A stretch of 64,000 nt of DNA, taken from NCBI RefSeq assembly GCF_036327475.1, contig NZ_CP132913.1, positions 1,302,001 through 1,366,000 on the forward strand, read 5' to 3'. The number at the start of each line of letters is the position of its first letter. Within the stretch, counting starts at the first letter, position 1. This DNA is from G036327475 sp036327475. GTDB lineage: Bacteria; Pseudomonadota; Gammaproteobacteria; Enterobacterales; Enterobacteriaceae. The translations under genes and the position numbers were made by a program. Shown piece by piece: positions 29,673 through 40,575 of this stretch. The notes beneath the pieces were generated by a model, which saw only the letters and a list, made by a program, of their open reading frames with translations, ran no database searches and was not told the origin of the DNA.

Positions 29673-30316
29673 CGCTGCGGTTCGTCCAGGGCGGGCGTAT
29701 CCAGATGAGACACATCACCTGCCGTTTCCACCACCCAACCAGGCGCTAACCACGGGCTTTGTTGGTAATCCATGCGGGAGAGGGAACAGTTACGCAGCCT
29801 GAGTCGGCGCTCGGCATAGGCCGGCAGGCCCAAAACGGTGCTTATCAGACAGCCAAGCGCCATGCCGTGGCTGACCAGCATCGGCGTACTACCCGACGGC
29901 AGCGTCAAGCAGTGGTTAAGGGCGGCATGCATGCGCATCGCCATTTCGGTCATCGACTCACCGCCCGGAATACGCCCGCCTTCGGTGCCGTTGACCAATT
30001 GCCGACGCCAATTATCTTCTTCACGGGTCAGGGTAGAGATATCGCGGGTTTCCAGTACCCCCATATCCAGCTCGCGCAGCCGCGCGTCCACCGTCATCGG
30101 GCAGCCGCAGCCGGCGGCAATGATCTCTGCGGTACGGCGTGTACGCCCCAGATCGCTGCTGATAATATGGGTGATACCCAATGATACGGCCCGTTCAGCG
30201 ACCTGTTCTGCCTGGCGTTCACCCTTGGCGGTCAATGCACTGTCGGATTGCCCCTGAATACGGCGCAACGCATTCCATTCAGTTTCGCCATGACGAACAA
30301 GATAAACATGTAACAT
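29669..30316 (-). CDS. gpmB: GpmB, phosphoglycerate mutase-like phosphatase
   Basis: 215 codons, exactly as in E. coli, with no lesion. A histidine phosphatase: the catalytic RHGE is at residues 8-11 (LVRHGETEWNALRRIQGQSD). SSDLGRTRRTAEII, the acid block RELDMGVLE and the second histidine in LVSHGMALG are present. E. coli GpmB was named for mutase similarity, but its glycolytic role is doubtful; a phosphatase role is likely. It is one of two intact genes in a 17-kb decayed stretch. Confidence 0.93.
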   Translation of the reverse strand: MLHVYLVRHGETEWNALRRIQGQSDSALTAKGERQAEQVAERAVSLGITHIISSDLGRTRRTAEIIAAGCGCPMTVDARLRELDMGVLETRDISTLTREEDNWRRQLVNGTEGGRIPGGESMTEMAMRMHAALNHCLTLPSGSTPMLVSHGMALGCLISTVLGLPAYAERRLRLRNCSLSRMDYQQSPWLAPGWVVETAGDVSHLDTPALDEPQR

Positions 30317-30363
30317 ACTTTTTTTCCGTTATTCTGCGTGAGAAACGGGGTTAACCAAACACC

Positions 30364-30895
30364 ATGTACAATGTAATCGCTGCCACCAATAACCCGGCCA
30401 AGATTGACGCCTTCAGCACGCCTTTTGACAATACGTTCGGTACGGATAATTGCCAAGTGACAGGCATTGATATTGCCAAGTGACGGGCATTGATGTTGAC
30501 AGCAGCGTGCTGTTTCTGGCCGACGAGCGATCATCAGACCCGCAGCAACGCACGCAACCGGGCGACGACCACCCGCCAGGTAATCCCGAGACGGACTTTT
30601 GGTCGGCGTCGAGGCCGGCGTTGAGATGATAGGCCTTTGCCTGGATGGTGATTGAAAATGCACATCTGCGCTCCGCCAGCTTAATGTTACCTAGTAGTAT
30701 ATTACAGGGAATCACAGAAGGGCGAGAATTGGGTTATGAAATGGCACGATTAACTGGTATTGTGGACATTAAGCACCGCGGTGGCGACATTTGCGTGTTT
30801 ACGGAAGGCCGCCTGACGCGCAGCAGCGTGTGCCAACAAACGCTATTTCTGGCGCTGGTACTTTCCATGACGCGATTATCAAGAACCTCGCCGAC
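30364..30895 (+). pseudogene. yjjX: yjjX relic (inosine/xanthosine triphosphatase)
   Basis: YjjX removes non-canonical ITP and XTP. The ATG at 30364 starts MYNVIAATNNPAKIDAFSTP, then the frame breaks at a 23-bp tandem duplication. Further on, ENAHLRSASLMLPSSILQGI, GRELGYEMARLTGIVDI and EGRLTRSSVCQQTLFLAL can be read, followed by FHDAIIKN in another frame. The order gpmB, yjjX, trpR is that of E. coli. Confidence 0.8.
30449..30494. repeat. 23-bp tandem duplication in yjjX relic
   Basis: Two 23-bp units starting attgccaagtgac, with one base differing between them (a/g), stand head to tail. The unit length is not a multiple of three and a TGA falls in frame at the junction, so this event alone inactivates yjjX. 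Confidence 0.9.
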
Positions 30896-30919
30896 CGTGC
30901 AACTAGACTGGTGTATTCA

Positions 30920-31165
30920 GCAGCTACTGCATCAGCCAGCGTTTCAGCTCCGGCGGCACCGACTTCAGGCTATTCGTTCTCAAGTAGTGATCGTGATACC
31001 GGTTCCAAGCCCGTTTTTCAGTTCTCGTTGGCTGGCGTCGCCCAGACCAGCACAGGGCCTGAATAATGCGGATACGCATCGCCAGCGCCTCGCGTTCGTC
31101 GAGCGTAAGCATCAACTACAGTACGTGCAGTTCATCGGCATAGGTCTGGCTCAGCAGGCTGGCGC
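30920..31165 (-). pseudogene. trpR: trpR relic (Trp repressor)
   Basis: TrpR represses the trp operon and trpR itself. The surviving part reads QTYADELHVL, then an in-frame stop, LMLTLDEREALAMRIRIIQ, a scrambled helix-turn-helix region, and LKSVPPELKRWLMQ. The first 35-40 codons are missing: the sequence passes directly into the end of slt, so a deletion fused the two. Confidence 0.8.
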
Positions 31166-32750
31166 AGGAAATAGCAGTAAAACACACGCATAGGCCAGGA
31201 CGTTCTTGACATAGCTGCGCGTTTCGAAAAAGAGAATACTTTCTGAACGCGATGGCGGCGGCGCGTCCGGCGCTAGGGCGCTAGTGTTAAACCAGCTGTT
31301 GACTCTGCCGGGCCGGCATTGTAAGCGATGTTTGGAGAATACCGTTACGGCCGAACATCTGATAGACATATTCCCAGTAGGCCGTGCCGAGAGCGATGCT
31401 AATTTGTGTTCCAATAGCCAGCCAGGCCGGGTAGGTTTTCCATATTAAACATCTGTGCCTCAATTACACAGGCAACCGGTATCCACCGGTGAACGCACCT
31501 TTTAGATTCCACGCGCTCTTCTGACGGGCGAAGGCCTGGCGTAATCTTGGCTGATTCCTTTACGTTGGTCGCCTGACAGAACGTTTAGTGACAGGCCAGC
31601 GGGAAGCACTCTTCCAGATAGTCGCACAGCTTGCCGGTGACATCAGCTCGCGCACCTGGGCGATAACCGGCTCCAACGCGCCAAAGCCTGGTCCGGCGTT
31701 GCGGCGTGCGCCACGTTAATGACATAGCGTTGGCCCAACGCCTACGTCGCCATGGGATAAAACTCGCGCGCTTGCATCAGAGAACGCAATAACGCCATTC
31801 ATTCCTTTTTCGGTAACTGTTCCAACCAGGCGGGACCTCCTACATATGGCCCTGGTCAAATATGCGGGTGCGTCGTTCCAATAATTCAGTGAAATGGCCA
31901 CGCAGAATAACCCCATCGTGCTAGCGCTCCCGTTCGGGATTTCGGTGCCAATCAGTCGCCAGGCGACGCTCTCTCTTCAAGCGCTAGGCGTTCGCTGTCG
32001 CGCATTCGCTGCGCGCTGACCACTATCGTGATCAGGGAACGGGCGTTTTCCACTCGGTGCGGGCCAGGCGGGCAAAGACAATTTGCGTCGCTTGGCAGGT
32101 TAAATCGGTAGGCCGACGTTGCGGGCGAAATCCGACAATGTCGCCGGGTTATCTTGTAGCGTCGCTAGTGCGTTGCCTATAGTTTGGTACTCGGCCGGCA
32201 GCTGCTTTGGCAGGTAGTTGACAAGACCGGTATTACCCTTCTCATCGGCAGTCGTATCCGTTCGAGAGTGACCCACAGGCTGCATTCGCCAGCCTGGACT
32301 CAAACGCCGAACAGTTTGTTGCAGCTGTCAGGAAGAAAATGCCCGTTAAGCCAGACGTCGCGGGCATCGTCCCAGGTCTCCTGTCGGCGGCTGCGGGCTA
32401 AAAGCCAGCAGGCTACATCAGTCCTGACGGTTCGTCAGTAGTTCGTAACATAGCGCGCTGTCAAGAAGCTGGCCGACAGCAGCGTCGGGTTGGCCTGGAT
32501 AAGGACAGTGATTTGATCGGGACTGACCTGGGAGAGATCTTGTGATAGCTGCTGGTACGACAGATAAGGATGCGCAGGGTGGGTAGCATTGCGCTACCAC
32601 GTCCATTTACTGCGCGTCCCAAGCCAAACAAACTGATAGCGCTGCCGTTGGGCCTCAAGGGAATCCGTCTATACCAGCACGGGCAGTGTCATCACCGATC
32701 GCCGTTACCTACAACCGCCATCTGTCCACCTTGACCGTTATTACTCATCC
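31165..32750 (-). pseudogene. slt: slt relic (soluble lytic transglycosylase)
   Basis: Slt70 cuts glycan strands to 1,6-anhydromuropeptides; E. coli Slt has 645 residues. Readable parts: DSLEAQRQRYQFVWLG just after the signal peptide, ITVLIQANPTLLSASFLTAR, NYLPKQLPAEYQTIGNALAT in the superhelical domain, ARVNSWF, and ETRSYVKNVLAYA close to the C-terminus. Many frame changes occur, and the catalytic ES.NP-type motif could not be found in frame. Confidence 0.85.
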
Positions 32751-32972
32751 TCAGCTGATTACCCGTTCCGCCGCGGGGCATTGTTGCAAGCTTAACCAAC
32801 CGGTTTGCGCCCACGACGCGTTCCTTTTCCCTTCTCCGTGGGCGGCAGCGGCGTTCTTTAACCGTGGTCGCAAGCCGGTGGTCGCCTTTTCCCATCCCGC
32901 GTTGTCTTGCCCAGCTCATTCCAGCCGTCGCGCGGGACAGTCAAAACCCATCAACATGAGGCTTATCGCAAC

Positions 32973-34387
32973 ATGGCTCAATTCGTCTACACTATGCACC
33001 GCGTTAGCAAAATCGTTCCGCCAAAATGCCATATTTTCCGGCGCCAAAATCGGCGCGCCAGGTCTTAGTGGCGGAAATTGACGCTGCTCCGCATCATGTC
33101 CGGCATCGATACCGACATCGGGGTGAACCCTGGCCGCAACTCGGCATTAATATCGGTTATTTGCCGCAGGAGCCTCGGTTTGACGATGAGAAAACCACGC
33201 CCGAAGAGTATTCTACCTAGAATAACCGGACGCCAACGTTTATAAACTGCCCAATAGAGCACAGAGAGCTGGAAACTATCACCCAGCCCTACGACGGCCA
33301 CAATCTGGAATCTGGCAACCAACTGGAACGCGCCGCCGACACACTGCGCCTGCCGCCCTGGGATGCAAAATCGGCACCCTATTCGGTGGCAAACGCCGAC
33401 GGAGCGCTATGTACTGCTGGAAAACTGGATATGCTGCTGCTCGACGAACCACCAACTATCTGGACACCGAGCCTGTCGCCTGTATTGAACGTTTCTTGCA
33501 CAACTATGCAGGTATCGTGGTAGCGATTACCCATGACCGTTATTTCTGGATGATGTCGCCGACCGGATCCTGGAGCTGGGCCGTAGTAAGGGAATCCTTG
33601 GAGAGGCAACTATTTGTTCTAGCTGGAACAAAAAGATCAGCGCCTGGCACAAGAAGCCTCATTCGAGACAGTGTGGCACAAATCCATCAAAAGGAATTGG
33701 AATGGGTTCGGTCGAATGCCAAAGGTCGCCAGTTGAAAGGTAAAGTCAGCCTGGCCCTCTTTGAGGAGCTCAATAATGTCGAGTACCAAAAGCGCAATGA
33801 GACCAGCGAATTGCTTATCCTGCTCGAACCCCGTCTAGGTGACAAGGTACTGGAAGTCAGCCAGCTGCGTAATCCTACGGTGACCGACTTACTTATCGAT
33901 GGTTTGTCTTTCTCCCTGCCAAAAGGGGGCGATAGTCGGCATCATCGGCCCCAACTGCGCCGGTAAACCCATAAACCACGCTGTTCTGATCGCTATCTAG
34001 CAAAGAACAGCCAGACAGCGGCAGCATCATGCTGTGGAATACCGTACAGTTAGCCTCGGTAGACCAGTTCCGCGACAATATGGATAACGGCAAAACCGTA
34101 ATAGAAGGAGATCTCCAGCAGCTGCTCGATGAGCCGGCCAATGATTTGGGCGTCGAAACACTGCACGCGCTGGAAAACGCCCTGTTGGGGTTCCCCGGCT
34201 GCGCTATACTCATCTCCAATGACCGTTAGTTCCTCGAGTGCATTGCCACGCACATTATCGACTACCAGGATGAAAGAAACATCGAATTCTTTGAGGGAAA
34301 CTTTACCGAATGCGAAGGGTATAATAAGGGACGCTGGGCGCGGAAGCGCTGCAACCGCACCGCATCAAGTACAAGAAAATGGCCTGA
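32973..34387 (+). pseudogene. ettA: ettA (yjjK) relic, ABC-F translation factor
   Basis: EttA gates the ribosomal E site according to energy state; E. coli EttA has 555 residues. The frame begins MAQFVYTMHRVSKIV and soon breaks. Later: INIGYLPQEPRFDDEKTTPE, then LLLDEPPTIWTPSLSP-like remains of the Walker B, ERFLHNYAGIVVAITHDRYF, QKRNETSELLILLEPRLGDK, KLASVDQFRDNMDN, DLGVETLHALENALLGFPGC, and an end near YKKMA with TGA at 34385. Both nucleotide sites are damaged. Confidence 0.88.
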
Positions 34388-34539
34388 CGGCCAGCAGTAT
34401 GTTACAGCGCCTTCTTACGCCTGCGCCATACGAGTGACCTGCGCCAAACGCTGGTCGATGTGCTCGATAGTGCCGCGCGTTGGCCTCTACGCCTCTCGGA
34501 GGCGCTTGCAAATTTGGCGTCGGCGTCGGCCGACGGTGC

Positions 34540-35703
34540 CGTCAGCGCTCCCACAGCAGCTCTTCTTTTACTAAAGTAATGCGCTGTAAAAACGCTAGTC
34601 ATAATCCGCCACGTCCACCAACACGTAAGGGATATGATTATCCAAGTAAGCGCTGGAACTCATCACAATCCGTCGGCGCGTCGAGACCACGAAGACCATC
34701 GACGACCCAAGTATTGTTCTTTCACTGAGATAACCAAATCGAAGCGGTACGCATCAGTCATTGCCTGCACGAAAGGGTGCTCACGGCGGTGATATTTTTG
34801 AAAAACGCCTAGTTGATGACGAAATCAATATCAATACAGGTCACCTCATTGGCGTATTTCACGGCGAAATCGATGAACTAGGACTGGCCATGGCAATTTA
34901 TCGTAATCGGAATATTGCAGTGCCATTTCATTGCCGGCAAGGTTTATTAGCAAGCTTGTTGACCATGGTAGATTTGCCACTAGACTACTCGATAATCAAC
35001 GCCGCAGTGCGAACGAAGAAGTGTTTGACCTCTATTGGAATATAGTTCCAATAGAGGAAGGGATCCTGACAGATTTGCTCTCTGCTGACGGACATAAACA
35101 AACGGTCGGAATCGATTAATGACGGTTTCAACCTCCAGATATTCACAATAGTGCGCGAGATTCTGTTTTCGCTTGAATAAATAAAATCCGCTTCGATGCC
35201 TTTGCCTTTGTTGGCCATGAAACCCTTTCGCCTCGGCTCCAGACATTGCAAACTGTTGGAGTAATGCTCCATCCCTTGCTCATTGAACGCATAATATGGA
35301 TATTTTGGGTACTTGAAAGTTTGCAGCAATCAGCGCAGCCTACTCGTTGAGCGTGCGCTGCTGGGACATGGCGCCGTCCTAAACAGCCGCAGATCGCGCT
35401 AATCGTCGTAGTTAAGGATCATATGCAACTCATACATCGGATTAAGCCTGCTGAATCAAATAGATGTGCCCGGTATGCACAGGATAGAACTTGCCGAAAT
35501 CACCCCGACCGTTTTCTACCGCCAGGGAAACTCCAATCCCAGGAAACGGCAGATGACCTCGAGCTTCTGGCGCTTGGGCTTTTGTTTTTTGCGTTCAGCA
35601 GCTGGCCAAGGTGGCCTTTGGTGACGCCGCAGGCTTCCGCCACCTGCTGTAAGGCGCATCCCTGCTGCTTGATAGCGCTTTTTAGATAGTTGAGCGACGA
35701 CAT
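34540..35703 (-). pseudogene. nadR: nadR relic (NAD regulator / NMN adenylyltransferase)
   Basis: NadR combines a DNA-binding repressor of NAD genes with adenylyltransferase and ribosylnicotinamide kinase domains. The start is clear (ATG 35703): MSSLNYLKSAIKQQGCALQQ, then LLNAKNKSPSA before a frameshift. The middle domain keeps LLQTFKYPKYPYYAFNEQGME and LYWNYIPIEVKHFFVRTAAL, where the central domain ends. The kinase part is fragmentary (YVLVDVADYD, then a stop). The 14-base gap to radA is as in E. coli. Confidence 0.88.
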
Positions 35704-35716
35704 AGTTTCCTCGGCG

Positions 35717-37099
35717 TCAAAGTTCTTCCAGTATCGCCAGCGCGTCGGCCAGTTTTTTTGCACCGAAGATCTGCATATTTTCCGGCATTTTTTTCGGCAC
35801 GTTGAACTGCGGCACGATGGCGCGGCGAAAACCGTGTTTGGCGGCCTCGGTGATCCGCTCCTGTCCACTTGGAACCGGGCGGATCTCCCCTGCCAGACCG
35901 ACTTCGCCAAATACCACCAGATCTTTTGGCAACGGTAGGTCGCGCAGACTGGATACCATCGCCAGCATCAGCGCCAAATCGGCGCTGGTTTCACTAACCT
36001 TTACCCCGCCGACCACGTTGACAAAGACATCCTGATCCGCCATCTGCAGCCCACCGTGGCGATGTAGCACCGCCAGCAGGATCGCCAGCCGATTTTGCTC
36101 CAGTCCCACCGCCACCCGGCGTGGATTGGCCATCATCGAGTGATCCACTAGCGCTTGGATCTCGACTAGCAGCGGGCGGGTGCCTTCCCACACCACCATC
36201 ACGCTGCTGCCGGGCGTCATCTCCTTCCCGCGGCTTAGGAATATCGCCGAGGGGTTGCTGACTTCACGCAGCCCCTGCTCGGTCATGGCGAATACGCCAA
36301 GCTCATTCACTGCGCCGAACCGGTTTTTATGGCTGCGCAGCGTACGAAAACTGGAATCGGAATCGCCGTCCAGCATAATGGAGCAATCGATACAGTGCTC
36401 AAGCACCTTCGGCCCCGCCAATGAGCCATCTTTGGTCACATGACCAACTATGATTATCGCCACGCCATGGGTTTTGGCGAAGCGGGTCAAATAGGCGGCG
36501 GATTCCCGTACCTGGGCAACGCTGCCCGGAGAGGACTGCACATCGGCCATGTGCATGACCTGAATCGAGTCAATAACCATCAAGCGCGGTTTTTCCTGCG
36601 AGGCAATCAGGCAAATTTTTTCGATACTGGTTTCCGACAGCATCTTCAGATCAGCGGTGAGCAACCCGAGTCTGTGCGCACGCATCGCCACCTGCTGGAG
36701 GGACTCCTCGCCGGTGACGTACAGGGTTTTCATTTCGCCAGCCAGCTTGCAGAGCGTTTGCAGCAGCAGCGTACTTTTCCCGGCTCCGGGGCTGCCGCCA
36801 ATCAAAATGGCGCTCCCCGGCACCATACCGCCGCCCAGCACACGATCTAGCTCGCTAAAACCCGCAGAGAAGCGAGGTAGCGTGTCCGGGCTGATGTCAG
36901 AAAGTTTTTGCACTCTGCTCACGCTGCTCTCGCCGGCATAGCCGCTGAACCGTTCGTTGCGCGTCACCGCCGGCGTGGCCGCAAGGCGCACTTCGGTGAT
37001 GGTGTTCCAGGCATGGCAAACGGTACATTGCCCCTGCCAGCGGGGGTAATCCGCACCGCATTCGTTACATACAAAAGCGCGTTTTACCGCTTTAGCCAC
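35717..37099 (-). CDS. radA: RadA, recombination branch-migration ATPase, GTG start
   Basis: 460 codons, as in E. coli, no lesion. The start codon is GTG (37097-37099), fixed by MAKAVKRAFVCNECGADYPR. It has an N-terminal C4 zinc finger (CNECGADY... CTVCHAWN), Walker A GGSPGAGKSTLLLQ, the RadA-specific KNRFG motif in SHKNRFGAVNELG, and a C-terminal Lon-like domain (VVGGVKVSETSADLALMLAM). It drives branch migration of RecA intermediates and helps clear stalled forks. It remains intact although both neighbours, nadR and serB, are destroyed. Confidence 0.96.
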   Translation of the reverse strand: MAKAVKRAFVCNECGADYPRWQGQCTVCHAWNTITEVRLAATPAVTRNERFSGYAGESSVSRVQKLSDISPDTLPRFSAGFSELDRVLGGGMVPGSAILIGGSPGAGKSTLLLQTLCKLAGEMKTLYVTGEESLQQVAMRAHRLGLLTADLKMLSETSIEKICLIASQEKPRLMVIDSIQVMHMADVQSSPGSVAQVRESAAYLTRFAKTHGVAIIIVGHVTKDGSLAGPKVLEHCIDCSIMLDGDSDSSFRTLRSHKNRFGAVNELGVFAMTEQGLREVSNPSAIFLSRGKEMTPGSSVMVVWEGTRPLLVEIQALVDHSMMANPRRVAVGLEQNRLAILLAVLHRHGGLQMADQDVFVNVVGGVKVSETSADLALMLAMVSSLRDLPLPKDLVVFGEVGLAGEIRPVPSGQERITEAAKHGFRRAIVPQFNVPKKMPENMQIFGAKKLADALAILEEL

Positions 37100-37175
37100 A
37101 GATTACCTCTTACCTCGGCAAGATAGGGCGCGCCGGACGCCGCGATCGATACGCCGCGGCGAGCACGCTCAGCGT

Positions 37176-37931
37176 TCATCGTGTTTGCTGCTCAGGATGC
37201 ACAGCGCTCTCAGCAGATCGAATCGTTACTTTACTCTGTTCGTTGACTTTCGGCTTGGCGTGGAACGTCAGACCTACTGATTGTATCATCAATGAATCAT
37301 TTGCACTGTCGCCAATAGCCACTATCTGGCTATGGGATGGCCAAGGGATGGGCAACCTGTCCGCTAGGCGCGTCAATCCGCGCTTTGTAACCAGCATCTA
37401 CCATCAAGCGACCATCGCGAATTGAGGCGATAGCGACTGCCAGCCCAGACTCTGCAGCTTTTTAGTTGGATCAGGCCGGGCATCAGCGGTAACACCTCGC
37501 ACACCTGCCTCAAAATATCGGCATCGGCCCATTGTCGGCATCGACCCCTTGAAAGCTGGCGGTGAAATCCAGCTCGCCGCGCATTTCCCGCTCGGTGACC
37601 TCGGCCGTCTCTGTACGTCAAGCCAGTTTCATGATGCGCTCGATTGTATCACCGTGGAGTCTATATCCACAATCAGCAGGCCCGGCGCGCGAAATGGGAC
37701 GTCTTGCCAAAGAGGACCACGCCAGGCCGTGATCATGGGACAGCCGCGCGACGCACGCGGTCAGCGACCAAGCCAGACGCACCACTCGATAGTCGTCTAT
37801 TTGCGGAAACCAATACTATCGCCGCGCCTAGCGCGCTAATACCACCGACAGGACTCTGTTTATCCAAATTTTGCTATCGGCCAGCGTGAAATTCTCTCGG
37901 ACAGATCGTAACAGGTCAAACTATTTGGCAT
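37176..37931 (-). pseudogene. serB: serB relic (phosphoserine phosphatase)
   Basis: SerB completes serine synthesis. From ATG 37929-37931 the frame reads MPNSLTCYDLSERISRWP and then breaks. Fragments of the HAD domain follow: APGLLIVDIDSTVIQ (the catalytic DxD core, as DID), LGWQ, LTRLADRLPIP, VAIGDSANDSLMIQSVG and FHAKPKVNEQSKVTIR. The ACT-like N-terminal domain is largely deleted (about 250 codons remain of 322). An 11-bp tandem duplication is at 37334-37355. Confidence 0.85.
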
Positions 37932-38027
37932 TTTGACTCCTGCGCTAGCAACGCTCAACAAGCTATTCTATCATTGGCTCTTCTGGCAACATAAAACGTC
38001 TAAAAGAGAAAGGAAACCTATAAGCCA

Positions 38028-38655
38028 GATCCGTTTATACCGCATGGTTATCGTGCTGATTTGCGTCGCACTGCTAGTGGTGTTGATGTAGGGCGCGATC
38101 TATTTCAGCCCGAGCCACCAAACGGCCCGCTCGGCGCAGGTGGAGGAGTTGGCGGATACGTTGATTCGCCAGGTCATCGGAGAGCTGACACCCTTGCCAT
38201 TGATGACCAGCCGTGACAACAACAGCGCACCATCAAATCCTGGGTTGCCTCACGCGCGATAGCCGCATTCTCGATGCCAGCGTGTATAACATGGACGGCA
38301 GTCTAGTGGCCCGCTTGGGCGAAAACATCAGCGTACGCGATCGGCTGGCTATCGGCAACCAGCAGGCGGGCAGCTTCTTCAATCACCAGTTGGTGCGGAC
38401 AATCGAAGAGATGACAAAGGCCGAGCGGTTTTGTCCGACTAACGCTGGATACCCACGTGTTGGATATTGAGGTCAAACAGTCGGATAACATCACTAACTT
38501 GATGCGTCTCATGATACTGCTGGCGCGCGCCATCGGCATTATCCTAGCACGCACGCTGCTGAAAACCGCCGCAGCTGCTGGCTGGCAACAGCAGTCGCCT
38601 CACCCGCTCACCGCCAATACGCCGCGCCGCTGGAGAAAACGACGCGCGGAAGAAG
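38028..38655 (+). pseudogene. ytjB: ytjB (smp) relic, membrane protein
   Basis: Smp is an inner-membrane protein of about 214 residues located upstream of and divergent from serB in E. coli. Readable here: RLYRMVIVLICVALLVVLM (first membrane span), an in-frame stop, then QVEELADTLIRQV, SRILDASVYNMDGSLVARLG, VRDRLAIGNQQAGSFFNHQL and the second span region IILARTLL with QQSPHPLTAN. At least three frame changes. The segment 38656-38895 after it holds nothing I can assign. Confidence 0.75.
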
Positions 38656-38895
38656 ATAACGTCGTGTCACGGTCGACGCCAAGCCACCGACGTGCCATGA
38701 GTCGGCGCTGCCCCACAACTTTAGCGTGCGTCGCCCAATCACACCGATTCCAGCGCTTTATGCGCGATAATACGGAATGTATGCTGCCCGCGCGCGCTAT
38801 TAAGTTACGCGTTACACAGTTTTGGGGCCGAACAGCGCTTTGCCCTCAGGTACGTGCCCTCTCGCTTTTATGGCGCCGCCCGGCGGGCGGATGAC

Positions 38896-39428
38896 TTTTC
38901 ACGGCAGGCTTTGCCAGCAGCACGAACAGACGCAGGCTATTATGATAAAGGGTCTCGGCAATCTCCGCCGGCGGCTCGCGGCGCAGATCACATAGCGTAG
39001 CGAAGGCTGGCGGATCCGCCGGGCAAGTTAGGCCGGCTTTGGTAACCTGACAGTGGCATATCAGGTGCATCCGTTCTCCAACAGCAGGCACGACAACGGC
39101 AATCTCGCCATGACATCACGGGCTTTACTGGCGCAGGAATACGTGATGGGTACCGCCAAGCGCAGTTGCGCCAATAACACAAGTTGGCGCAGTAGCTGCG
39201 GCTGCGGCATATGAGCATCCAGGCCGATTTCTCAGACCGCCGTCAGCCTCTTACGGTCTGGCGTAAATGCCGCTCTAATAAGTCGACATCCTCATCCTAA
39301 CACTATTCGATGGCGGAAAACCGAGCGCGACATGCAGCATTGGATGCCGCTCTGTCAGCGCCAACACTCGCCCAAAACGACGGGAAATCGAAATGACAAT
39401 GCATATCGATAAAGCGTGATGGGTTCAT
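38896..39428 (-). pseudogene. yjjV: yjjV relic (TatD-family metal hydrolase)
   Basis: ATG 39426-39428 opens MNPSRFIDMHCHFDFPSFWA, the HxH metal motif typical of TatD hydrolases, and soon breaks. Later fragments are LLLENGCT-like remains, DAPDMPLSGYQSRPNLPGGS, LCDLRREPPAEIAETLYHNS and a short tail. The middle of the protein is deleted. deo genes and lplA, which lie between yjjV and ytjB in E. coli, are gone. Confidence 0.8.
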
Positions 39429-40237
39429 GAGACTCCCCCATGCCAGCGGCCGCGTGTTAGTAGGCCGAGCCGTGTTCCTCAACAAGCTTATAACATAAAG
39501 CACCTTCTGGCAGTGCGCGCTTTCACTCCTACGAACAGCTGGCAACCGGCTGTGCATCCTGCGCATCGCAGTAGCCACATGTCGATAAGCCACAGCGCCC
39601 TGCAGTACTTCAAGGTGGTCGCAACGCGTGGGGTGATAGTTAAAAGGTCAGGCTCGGCGCCGCAAGATTGCCTTTAATGACAGAGTCTATCTTGAGCAGC
39701 ATAATGACGCCAGGGTTACGGTCAACGCAATACGCTAGAGAGGGAAAAAGGTGACGATGGCGGTAGTAAGTTGACAAAAGCGAAGCTTAAGTGAAGAACG
39801 GCGTCACAATAATCTGTCGCTGACGTGCGCGAACAGGCCACGGAATGGTGATTCAGTGGCAGGATTTGCTGGCCATCGGCGATACCGGTTTTGCCAATTT
39901 ACGTAACCTTTCTGTAAAACGCCGGAGAGGTAATCATTGCTTCATGCAACCCGGCACAGTCGCTATCAAACCACCTGTCCATAACAACCACATCTGACTT
40001 TCCACTGTTTCAATCCGCCTATCACGATGTCATTATTCATAACCGGAAATAGCCGTTCTGTCGCGACGGCCGGTAAATGGGCTTATCAGGAACAGGAAAT
40101 AACGACGAATACGATTTTCAAACCCCAATGCAGTTGCAATCAGGTAATAAACAGAAAATAATACCCCGAAGAAATACACTTCCTATGACGATACCGGTTG
40201 TTTTAGTCCCTTTAATCGCAAATTGACCGCGGTTACT
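39429..40237. other. No gene recognised between yjjV and osmY relics
   Basis: About 800 bases. E. coli has yjjU and ytjA here. I cannot identify either in any of the six frames; the segment 40000-40200 is AT-rich. It is probably eroded coding and intergenic sequence. Confidence 0.45.
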
Positions 40238-40323
40238 TTACAAGCTGACCGGACGTCGTGTGATCTGTGTCGCATTTTCCACTTTACCGCTCAACTGCAC
40301 GATACCGTCTATGGTTTCCACTG

Positions 40324-40353
40324 TAATCATCTGCGACTTAATCATCTGCGACG
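40324..40353. repeat. 15-bp tandem duplication in osmY relic
   Basis: The unit taatcatctgcgact (15 bp, last base differing in copy two) stands twice head to tail. On the minus strand it duplicates five codons (SQMIK), placed just before VETIDGIVQLSG. Confidence 0.8.
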
Positions 40354-40533
40354 GTAGCTCTTGTTGGCCAGGAATTTCGCTTTCACTTCGCTTGTACTTC
40401 ACTGCATCGCTGGCGTAGGTCTTAATCAACGTTTTGTTGGTTTCCTTGATGTGCCAGTTATCGATAACCGATTTCACGCCCTTCATCCGGGCTTTGGTTG
40501 GCGACAAAACTGCTCAGCATCACCACGTCTTCA

Positions 40534-40575
40534 TTAGTTTCAACGAAAATGTCGTTAGTTTCAACGAAAATGTCG
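40534..40575. repeat. 21-bp tandem duplication in osmY relic
   Basis: Two perfect 21-bp units (ttagtttcaacgaaaatgtcg) stand head to tail. On the minus strand they give the in-frame seven-residue repeat DIFVETN DIFVETN in the first BON domain, where E. coli OsmY has one copy. Confidence 0.9.

Noticed and set aside
35029..35057. 12-bp perfect inverted repeat with a five-base loop in nadR
   Set aside because: It falls on codons for the conserved YWNYIPIE region, where the related E. coli sequence already has partial symmetry; it follows from coding sequence rather than a regulatory hairpin.
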